Source: Gonocerus acuteangulatus (taxonomy: Eukaryota > Arthropoda > Insecta > Hemiptera > Coreidae). Taken from it: a DNA stretch of 64,000 nt. The stretch covers positions 25,498,126-25,562,125 of the forward strand of contig OX328124.1 of NCBI GenBank assembly GCA_946811695.1, written 5' to 3'. This document shows positions 24,064 through 35,600 of this stretch, one piece after another. Made by a program: the position numbers and the translations under genes. A model generated the notes under the pieces. That model did not search any database. It worked only from the letters and a program-made list of their open reading frames with translations, and was not told where the DNA came from. Position 1 is the stretch's first letter. The number at the start of each line of letters is the position of its first letter.

Positions 24064-25857
24064 GTAAGTATTATTTGAGCTCAATGTTTATTATATAGAA
24101 ATTGTAATTTTTGAGCGAGCTGAACACATCTTGTGTGGTGAAGAAATGGAACGAAAGATTCATCAAGTACAAGAAAAACTTTCATAAAAAAAGGATCAGG
24201 TTCGTTATTCTCCTGAAATTCTTGTGGAAACGAATGTAGTGTTCGCCTAAAAAAGGTACATAGTGTACGAATATAAGTTTTCGACAAAAACGAGTTGCGA
24301 AAAAAGTTTCGCAGTGTATTACTACTATGTACACGCCGCTTCAGTAGGGTGTAATATAATGATATAATTGGTCTGGATATCTGTGACGTCAACGCCCATA
24401 TTCGTTACACAGCCAAAGCGAAAGAGAAAAGAAAACTCGAACTCGAAAAAAAAAACAACGAAAAAAACAAACATTTTTGATTTGTGACTTTAGTTTACAA
24501 TTATTTTTCAGGGGAACAGATTGTGTTTATAGAATTTATCATATTTTTTTTTTTTTTTTAATTTCGTTATTCTTAAGAAAAGCTTATCATGTTTCGATCA
24601 TTATCATGATTATCATCTATTAACACTTTCGCTGCGGGTGTGATTACGGAAGGACACTACCCGCTTACGAGTGTCCTTTCGGAAGGACACTCCTCCATTA
24701 GTTTTCCCTTTAGATTCAAAAGGCTCGTAAATGGAGGGGATTCACTTTCACAGGTAAATACAGTTAAATACAGTTGCCTTCAGTATACTTTCGGCTTTCC
24801 AACAGTGTGTTCCGTTTTCAAATCGGCTGACTGAAAGATTTTTTATGAAAAATGAAATACCTACTTGAAAAATTCAAACAAAAAGTGCACCCCATACTGA
24901 GGTATTCCCAAACAATGACAGCCGCAGCGAAAGTGTTAAGGAAAACTTAATCAATGTTTTCTGAAGAATACATAACTTTTTTTAACGTCTTCGTTTATTT
25001 TTTTTTTACTAACTTATGATAACATAAAAAAATATCCTGATTTTGAATTCAGACACTCTGAATCCGCTTGTCAATGTAAAGTAGGTGAAACTAATGAAAA
25101 AAAAGTTTCCTGTTGAAAATTGTAGTTTATTTTTGAAATTACTCACTACTTCTGAACATACGATTACCAAATAAAAGTATAAAAAATTTTTTTTTCGCAA
25201 GTGTCCGAAACCATCGTTAAGTGAAAACAAAACTTTTTTTGACACACTATGTGCCTTTTTTCTGCCAACACTAGTATTTTATTAATCTTGATGAGCAGTT
25301 TTTGTCTTATAGTATATACGTTCTTTAATAATGCGAAAACGTTTGCGAAAGTATGAAACCTGCTCATGTAACAATCCTTATAACTTTCCCCTCAAAAGAT
25401 TATAAATGTAAATTTCGATAGCGCCACCTCTTTCGGAAAAACTGATGCTTCAAGTTTTGAAATTGTTACTTTAGTTCTATTCTAAGCCTTTCAAATCAAA
25501 CCAGATACAAGCAATATATGGAAAGGCTTTAAGATGGCGAATTTCAGGTGAACTAGAGCTTTTTAAGAGGCCCTCAAACTGGCAAAAATGTTGCTCACAA
25601 TTTTGAAGAAGTCGGTTTTGCGCAAAAATATTGCGAGCATGAGGAGAAATATTGTGCAAAAAAAAGGATTATTCAAAATTTTGTGGGACGTTTTCTGAAA
25701 GTTTAGACAATTTTTGCGTACCTGTCAATATTTTATGCATGAAAGTGCAGTGTGAGGAGGCTGACGAAATATTGCGCAATTGTGTGTTTGTGCGTTTACA
25801 ATACATTTTGAAGTATTTTCTATCCTTCTTTCATCTTTATTTTATCCTGTCTATTTT

Positions 25858-25917
<60 letters not shown>

Positions 25918-25956
25918 GTGAGTCGACTACAATGACCTTTAGCACATTACCCTGTC

Positions 25957-26020
<64 letters not shown>

Positions 26021-27293
26021 GTGAGTCGACTACAATGACCTTTAGCACATTACCCTGTCTATTATAAATAAATTGATTTGGTTGAATATTTTGATTTGAA
26101 ATAATACATTCTTCTGCATTTTCATGTCAATGCATATTCAATTGCACATATATACATAGGCAACAATGACCCGACTGTTTAAATTGCCTTAAAAAAATAA
26201 CGTCCGTTATACAATTATGCAAATTTGTGCAATATTTTTGTGCAGTGTCCAAGACTATTCAATATTTTGTACAAAAATAAGCTCAATATTGTGCTCAAAG
26301 TTTTGAGAAATTGTTTGCCAGTGTGAGGGACCCTTTAGAGCATGTCCTTTTTTGCACGGCTTATCAGGGATCACTGTTGAATTTATCCTCGAGCATCGAT
26401 TAGAGAATCACAAAAGATAGGCAGATTGAGGTCGTTATTATTGTTGGACGGATAGACGTGAAATGCCCGCCGAAAAGGGTGTCACCCGTCTATATGTCCG
26501 AGTCAATGGGCCCCCCTCCGTTTCATTTCAAGTTGACCGTCCTCCCTTCTGACACACATCCCGGGGAATCCATAGCGTACGTAACGGTCCGAATCGATAG
26601 ACCGTTCAGTAATTTTTCCACATAGTGTACATATTGTCACGGTCTATGTAGATTATATACACAAGCAGATTTTCCGGTTCACTTGAGAGCAAAGAGTTTT
26701 TTTCCTCTTGAAGCGCGTTCAATGCGATTTTTCGGCCTCGTAAACACAGATCTGGATTACCATTCCGACCTGCTTCTCGAATTGAAAAACAACTTGTTAA
26801 TGCGGAATATTACTTTCACTGACCCTTGAAAGCGACTTAATTAATGATTTTCACTAGTGTAAACGAAATAAAATTCTTCGATACGAATAAATGAAGAAGA
26901 AACTAACGAATGTTTCCCTATGTCTTTAGGTCATTGGGTCATCTGTGCACCCCCTTTCTTACACGCTTAATGGTAAAATTTGTAAATAAAACATTCCATT
27001 TTTTTTAATTGATTTATTTGTTGTTTTGTCTTCTTAGAGTACCACAACTCCGGTCTCTTTAAACAATTTTCTGACTTTGAAAATCAGTCCCAGTAAAAAA
27101 AGAAAAAAACTAAAACAAATAAATATGAAATAAAACAACGTAAATAAAAGAAAATAATAATAAATATAAAGTTATAGGAGATAGATATATGCAAAAATAC
27201 TTTTAATTTAAAATAATATATACCGTAAAATAGCATCACATTAGTGCAGTGTGTTTAAATTGATAAAAATCTATACTGCTAGGATATTTTCAT

Positions 27294-27343
<50 letters not shown>

Positions 27344-27669
27344 TAATCAGTCCCGTAACAGGCCACGAGGGCCCTGAGGGGCAGATACTGTAGATGTATC
27401 TGATTCATGACCATACGACACACTAGGGAGATAGTGTGCAACGGCCGCCTGATTTTCCCCTTCTGCTTCGACTGCTAGAGTCATTAGCACCAAGGTACCC
27501 ATAAAAAATTAATTAAAGGCTGGGTTGGCCTAGGGACGGTCAGGGAGGCCGAATTCAACCCATGAACGAAGACACAAGGAGAAAAAATCTTTAGTGCTTG
27601 CTCGGGATTTGAACTCAGGTCCTCCAGCATATGAGTCCAGTGCTCTACCACTGAGCTAACCTCGCCCCC

Positions 27670-27747
<78 letters not shown>

Positions 27748-27779
27748 GTATATGTATGTGTGTGCGTGTGTGTGTGTGT

Positions 27780-27834
<55 letters not shown>

Positions 27835-29652
27835 TGAGTGTGTTCACATGATACGTTATAGAGTTTTGTTTTTTTGCCACGAAATTAGGTATTTAGCAAT
27901 CCTCCAATGCAAACGATTGAACGAGGTCGTTAACCAGCCAAATCTGTCCATCTGGAGGGGTGTTTAATCCGGAATCAAATTACTAATTTTCTCATACCAG
28001 CCGTATTTTTATTTTATCCAGATTTCGTAGATTGCCTTCCTGTGTTCGTAAATTTTCTTCATACCTTACACCAGAGTCTACTTTCACTTTTTGAAAAATA
28101 AAATGACAATTAGATTAAACCAAAGAAAATTGTATTAACTAATTGTTTTGCTCAAATAACTTTCCTGTACTTGGACTAGGTACGATAAAGTGAGTCTGCC
28201 TGGCCCACATAAAGACAATCGCATGAAAAGCAGTTGTGGGAAACATCCGTTTCAAGGAGGATGTGGGTCGGGGCCCGATACTGATGCAGAAAATTAGTTC
28301 TGTCCCGCTCGGAGACCTTACTCCTTCCATCAGGGAAAGTGTCGTCTAGTGTCTTTCGTCGCCATAATCAGTCACCATGGCTCTTGTCAAGATCATGATA
28401 ACGAGAGTTCATTCTTATCATTACAAGAAGTCATTTTACTTAGCATTTCTCCTTGCAATGCTATCTAGGCGAAACGCCATCTCAAAGAGCTGACGTTAAT
28501 GTCATCCACTAATTAACCATTTCACTCTGGGTTTGGAATGACTATTAACAGACTTTTTCTTATTGCGGGCGCATTTCTCGTTGCCAAGGACGTTCAAATG
28601 CCCTCATATATTCGAAGTACTGTTGGGAGATTCTCGAATATGAATCGATTCGAATCGAAATGGAAAGATCGATCCTCAAAAAAAGATCGACGAGTTCAGA
28701 TCGATTCAAAAGACCGATCATTTAGCCTCAGAAGATCGATCAACGATATTGATCAATATCACGATTACTTACAATTACCTACGAAATTCGTATCTAATTT
28801 CGATTCACATTCAAAAATCGACCATCATTACTACGAATCGACTTAAATAAGTCTATTTGAATACTTGATAATATCAAAAATATATCTGTAACCTAAAAGT
28901 AGAAAAAGTTTAGACTATTTTTCGGCAAAAATAATATACAATGAAACTACTACTGTCACATAATATTAAAATATATGGGTTATTTTACATTTATGTTTTA
29001 TTAAATCCATCGATTTTTAACAGATATAGAACTTTTTGTCTCCATAAACTTTCGGTCACGGTAGGATGTACTACTTGACTGAAAGTCTGTATATATATAT
29101 ATATATATAGGTAGTTGGTAACAGCTTATTAAGTCTTCAATAGTTTTGTATTTTATAATACATTTTTGTTGTGGAAACGTTTCGGCTATAAGCCATTTTC
29201 AATCCAATTGTCTTTATGATTTTGTATTATTTTTTTTATATATATACATGTGCAAGACTGCAAGGCTCTTGCAGTCTTGCACATCTAGTCCTCCGTTACA
29301 GAAGCAGACTCACAAATATATAAAATATGTAGTAATTGAGGTAATAATAATATCATCCATGAAATAATAGAGACATGAACCATACAATTATTTTCCATTA
29401 TAAAAAAAAAAAAAAAATGAAATTTCCTCCTCAAATTAAATAACATCAAATTTACAAGAATATAATCTGAAGATTATATTGTATATATATAAAAAAATAA
29501 TACAAAATCATACAGACAATTGGATTGAAAATGGCTTATAGCCGAAACGTTTCCACAACAAAAATGTAATATAAAATACAAAACTATTGAAGACTTCATA
29601 AGCTGTTACCAACTACCTAGAACATCTTAGTTTTCAACATAGGATCTACAAA

Positions 29653-29687
<35 letters not shown>

Positions 29688-30019
29688 TGGGGGTGAGGTT
29701 AGCTCAGTGGTAGAGCACTCGACTAATGAACTGGAGGACCAGGTTCAAAACCCGAGCGTGCACTAAAGATTTTTTCTTCTAGTGCTGCCGTTCGAGGGTT
29801 GGATTTGGGGTCCCAGATCGTCCCTAGGCTCACCCAGCCTTTAATTAATAATGGGTACCTTGGGTGCTAATGACTCTAGCAGTCGAAGCAGCCAAGGGGA
29901 AAATCAGGCGGCCGGAGCATAGTGTTGACCACACTATCTCCCTAGTGTGCCGTACGGTCAAGAATCAGATACCTCTACAGTATCTGCCCCTCTGGGCCCT
30001 TGTGGCCTGTTACGGGACT

Positions 30020-30096
<77 letters not shown>

Positions 30097-32617
30097 AATG
30101 CTCTTCTTTCCATAAGGAAAAACTAATTCTAGAGAGAATAACATGATAAGATTGCGAGTAAATACAAGGATCCGTTAATGCTATCGAGGTTCGAAATACC
30201 TGGTAGAAAATATCCCAGAAAAAAATACAACTTTTCTTAGACTTTGAATGGACAGGATGACTAACCCTTCAAACCAGATCAGATTTTTTTGTATTATAAT
30301 ACAGCATTAAGGCGACCGCCTTTTGCCTCACGTTTTGTGGTTCCTGTTACGATTATCATAACTTTAGTAAGTAAAAAGCATTATTATTATAAGAAAAGAA
30401 ATACTTCATTGCTTGTTGGTTTAGTACAAATCTATAAAAATATTAATTGACTGTCCCATACACTGTTAAGAAGTTTGTCATTCTAGAAGTTTTGTCAAAG
30501 TATTCTTTGATGTCTGTTAGAAATATCTTTAAGAGTTGTCCTATAGTAATTATTTATTTATTGTATGAGCGTCCAGCTTCAATGGGGATTACACAAGGAA
30601 CAGTATCTTCTGAACATGGCTATTATAGGAAATCAGCATGGTTATTGTATGAGCGTCCAGCTTCAATGGGGATTACACAAGGAACAGTATCTTCTGAGCA
30701 TGGCTATTATAGGAAATCAGCATGGTTATTGTATGAGCGTCCAGCTTCAATGGGGATTACACAAGGAACAGTATCTTCTGAGCATGGCTATTATAGAAAA
30801 TCAGCATGGTTATTGTATGAGCGTCCAGCTTCAATGGGGATTACACAAGGAACAGTATCTTCTGAACATGGCTATTATAGGAAATCAGCATGGTTATTGT
30901 ATGAGCGTCCAGCTTCAATGGGGATTACACAAGGAACAGTATCTTCTGAACATGGCTATTATAGGAAATCAGCATGGTTATTGTATGAGCGTCCAGCTTC
31001 AATGGGGATTACACAAGGAACAGTATCTTCTGAGCATGGCTATTATAGGAAATCAGCATGGTTATTGTATGAGCGTCCAGCTTCAATGGGGATTACACAA
31101 GGAACAGTATCTTCTGAGCATGGCTATTATAGAAAATCAGCATGGTTATTGTATGAGCGTCCAGCTTCAATGGGGATTACACAAGGAACAGTATCTTCTG
31201 AACATGGCTATTATAGGAAATCAGCATGGTTATTGTATGAGCGTCCAGCTTCAATGGGGATTACACAAGGAACAGTATCTTCTGAACATGGCTATTATAG
31301 GAAATCAGCATGGTTATTGTATGAGCGTCCAGCTTCAATGGGGATTACACAAGGAACAGTATCTTCTGAACATGGCTATTATAGGAAATCAGCATGGTTA
31401 TTGTATGAGCGTCCAGCTTCAATGGGGATTACACAAGGAACAGTATCTTCTGAGCATGGCTATTATAGGAAATCAGCATGGTTATTGTATGAGCGTCCTG
31501 CTTCAATGGGGATTACACAAGGAACAGTATCTTCTGAGCATGGCTATTATAGGAAATCAGCATGGTTATTGTATGAGCGTCCAGCTTCAATGGGGATTAC
31601 ACAAGGAACAGTATCTTCTGAACATGGCTATTATAGGAAATCAGCACGGTTATTGTATGAGCGTCCTGCTTCAATGGGATTACACAAGGAACAGTATCTT
31701 CTGAGCATGGCTATTATAGGAAATCAGCATGGTTATTGTATGAGCGTCCAGCTTCAATGGGGATTATACAAGGAACAGTATCTTCTGAGCATGGCTATTA
31801 TAGGAAATCAGCATGGTTATTGTATGAGCGTCCAGCTTCAATGGGGATTACACAAGGAACATGGCTATTATCTTCTGAGCATGGCTATTATAGAAAATCA
31901 GCATCGTTATTGTAGTTACATTTAATTGCGTGTATATATGTAATTTTTTTTAATGATGGGTTCACCTGTAAATAATGCTTATAGTATCCATGGAAATGTA
32001 ACATTTTTTGATTCAAGAGTGCAGAACGAAATAAGATTGTCCTATTGCGTTCTTGAGGTAAGTTATACACCGTTCAGATAGATGGAATAGTTCAAATCCC
32101 GCATGCGCGACATTTTGAAGGCAATATTTCCGATGGCTCCGTCATTGACAACATCATTTCAATGAATAACACGCTCCGTGGAGCTCAATTAAAACTGATT
32201 ATGTCTCGTTTTAGGATCAGGGAAGGCTTTCAGAGGTCATGCAAGGGAGATAGCGTTGAATATTTATCAATATTTAGCCAAAGCTAAGGCTAAAAACAAT
32301 TTAAACTATAGCCTGTTCAAATAGACTCCCTTTTATAACCTTAGCAGTTTTCAACCGTTACCATAGTCCGCTCGCTTGTGGAAGCGGAAACGTCCACGTT
32401 TCGGGAACGTTTAAATTGTTTTCAGCATTAGCTTTGGCTAAGCAGTGATAAAAATTAAACATTATCTCCCTTGCCTGGCATCTAAAAGCCGTTCCTGCTC
32501 CAAAACGAGACATAATCAGCTTTTATAGTGATTCACGTTAAGTTTTTGATCGTTGAATGTTAAGTTGGCTTCTACAATGACAAACTTCTACAGGACACAA
32601 TTATGAACTGGAGCTCT

Positions 32618-32661
<44 letters not shown>

Positions 32662-35600
32662 GGCGCATCAACAAATCTTGGCTATTAGCACCACGAGCTC
32701 TGTTATTGTGACTTTAAAACAACACAGAAAATACCGGCATTTACTGTAGGACAGCACACTTCTGACTGAAGAAAGAAAACCCCTACAGACATACCTGACC
32801 AAACACATTGTCATTGGCCTGTTGCTGAAAAAGTATTATTTCAAAAATGAAATAGGGCTATACAAAACTTTGCTGAAGAAATTTATTTCAATAATATCTA
32901 CCAAAAAGTTCTGTGATCACATTATATTATATTTTAAATACAAAGTAGTTCATTTAGCGATATGGAGGCCCGGTGGCCATGAGTGCTAAGGCCGGCCATA
33001 CACGTTCCGGTATACCGCAACGTGTTTGGCCGGCCTAAGGCGTGAACACTCAACACTCCGTGCCAAGGGTCGTGGGTTCTATTCTCACTATGGGGTGGTG
33101 GCTTTTCTTCAGAAAAAAAGAAAAGGCATAAGCTCTGTCCTAGCTAGATAAGGGTAGTAACCTATAGTTACCTCGTCCTAAAATTCTTAGTTAATAATAA
33201 TGGACGCTAAAATTAAAATTATTATAGAGATGCTTGATGTTATTTTTCGTCGCTGGGATAGTATTTTTAGATGGAACGGCATTTTTCTCCAGCGGTGGTA
33301 CTCCTCCTCACTTCTTCCCGGAATATTTCGATGGATTCATCTCCATCTTCTTCAGCCAGGTACTTGTTTCTTCCTCGGTGGTAGCCAAGGGAATGACAGT
33401 ATCGGCGGACAGAATCCCAACAATACCAGGGAGCTTCAACGCCATTCGTCCGCCGATACTGTGGCTAGAGGGGAGAAAAGGCGCCCAGATCGAGAAAAAT
33501 GTCATTCCCTTGGCTACCACCGAGGAAGAAACAAGTACCTGGCTGAAGAAGATGGAGATGAATCCATCGAAATATTCCGGGAAGAAGTGAGGAGGAGTAC
33601 CACCGCTGGAGAAAAATGCCGTTCCATCTAAAAATATTATAGAGATATGATTCTAAATTCACTTCAAAACTATCAAGGGCGATTTCACTTTTTTCTTCAA
33701 CCTAAATATTAACAGTGCGCTCTACAAAAGATAATTTTGTTGGAGCGGTGTGAAAAATCATAGTTTTATGGGAGCCATCTTTCCCTAACAATGGCTGAAA
33801 AAACGAACTCTTCTTTCATCTGGCCTTTCGAGGTTACATCCATTTTAAGGAGTTTGCTTTCACTAGATAAATACACAGTTCCTTCCTTAATGCATTAGTA
33901 CCATTAGTAGTAGGAGAAATTTTAAGCACTTATCGAAAAAATGTAGCTATTGAGGTTGAACTCATAAAAGACTTTTTGAAAAATGACTTCAAACCTTTAT
34001 CGATTCTACGTAATAGATCCTAAAAATTACCTCCGTTAAAATTTATAAATATCTCTGTGTGTGTCTGTTAACACGAGAGTGTAATATTTTTGCCACGAAA
34101 CTTATTATTTATCATTCTCATAGCACCGAGTTCGATAACCAACATTATTAAGCAATTCGGAGGTGGCGTTTACTCCTAACCCAAATTACTAATTTGCCCA
34201 TACCGGTCGCAATTTTTGATATATTTCAATGAAATTCGTCATGAGTATCTAAGGAGAAAAATGTGTTGTAAAAATAAACCGAAACCGCTTTATTAGGAGA
34301 GCGGTTTACTGCGTAACAAAATTATTAATTTGGCGTACGGGACGTTATTTATAATTCCTTGAAAGGAAACGCTGTTGACAAGATGCCCCACCAATGAGGA
34401 GTACGTGTTGCAAAAAAATTGAAATCGGTCATGGGCGTATATAAGGGGGGCTGAGGGGGCTGCAGCCCCCCCCCCCGAAATTTTGATTTGATCGGTAAAA
34501 ATTTCATAAAACCCTTAAAAATAAATTAAATAAGATCATTTAGTTCATAAAACATATTCTATTGCCAGTTTTGAAAGGAAATAACACTATCGAAATAAAT
34601 CGAAAATATTACACTTCTTTATTTATTTAAACTTTAAAGTCCATTATAATTTAGGGAGGTTATCAATAAGTCACTACCCTTTTCTAGCCAGGATAAGGCT
34701 GATGCCTTTTCTTATTTCCAAAGAAAAGCTACCCACCCCTGGTGGGAATCGAACCCAAGACCCTTGGCACTGAGTGTTAACTGCTCACGCCTTAGCACTC
34801 ACGGCCACCGGTCCTCCCCTTATTTATTAATTTAATCACTTCACTGTACATCGATCACATAAACTTAGTCAAATAAACACTTCTAAATTATTAAGAGCAA
34901 AGGCGCTCTTGAATTAAGGCATTACACTCGTCAGTACTTTCGGATTGCGTTGTCGTCTTAAGCGGGTTTTCTTCTATATGGGGTTGGAGAAAATACGCTT
35001 GAAAAATGTATATAAATTATTAAAAAGAAACATCTCGAGGAAAAACACAGTATTCAGCAGCAAAAGCAATATTCAGTTGATCTCAGGAAATCTAATAACG
35101 GTCAGAGCAATATGGAAATGCAGGCGTTGTAGGAGAACGGAACAATGTAAGTGTTCCACTTATTGTTACGTCAGTTGTTAGTCACCTTCCTGATTTATGT
35201 GTCTTTGAATCAATGGGAATACATCAACTCTACTTCCTGTGATATCCAACGCCTCCCGTATCGCCTTATTTTACACATTATACTCAGCTGATCTACCTGC
35301 CCTCCATATTGGATCTTTTAGAATAAAAATTAACGGTACTTACGTATTAGCTTCAACGCAGGTTAAAGATGTGGGTCTCGTTCAGAGATCTGAATCATGG
35401 ATAACGCATTTCTATTGGTCTATTCCTATGAGCAATTCTATTGGCCATTGTGTTTATAGTAACCGTTTTGTTCGCTTTCTATTCATTAGAAAGCAATTCA
35501 TTTGTACATTGGTACGCGATTGGTACCAATTAGTTTGTTTTTATGCGATTTCCTAGTTTGTCGTTTATTTTACCGAAACAAAGGAAGCAATGTTAACCTG

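Larger units (their letters stand above)
29105..29625. mobile_element. Penelope-like composite element, inverted arms
   Basis: Arm about 29109-29245 (GGTAGTTGGTAACAGCTTAT...) recurs inverted at about 29490-29618. Each arm has one hammerhead-like core. The spacer contains a second short palindrome (TGCAAGACTGCAAG / CTTGCAGTCTTGCA, about 29250-29282). A (TA)n tract abuts the left end. Confidence 0.68.
33232..33634. mobile_element. Penelope-like composite element with 12-bp target duplication and open arms
   Basis: Arms 33262-33400 and 33502-33636 are near-perfect inverted copies. TATTATAGAGAT occurs at 33220-33231 and 33635-33646, a 12-bp target duplication. The left side has about 30 bp outside the palindrome, as in the 13.8-kb element. 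The 100-bp spacer has its own 13-bp inverted repeat (CAGTATCGGCGGA). ORFs in the arms (ending KMEMNPSKYSGKK) are open on both strands and probably incidental. Confidence 0.78.

Noticed and set aside
27656..27967. ORFs rich in Tyr/Ile or Val/Cys
   Set aside because: They translate (TA)n and (TG)n microsatellites.
30447..31925. 492-codon and overlapping 379-codon ORFs
   Set aside because: Both are produced by an 84-bp tandem repeat (28 codons). Indels and a rearranged last unit show no frame constraint.
33200..33631. 143- and 118-codon ORFs as a host gene
   Set aside because: They lie across a palindrome, are open on both strands and are bounded by a target-site duplication, so they are more likely incidental to the element.
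35239..35556. 105-codon ORF
   Set aside because: It covers the interior and left end of a MITE, with no recognisable motif.
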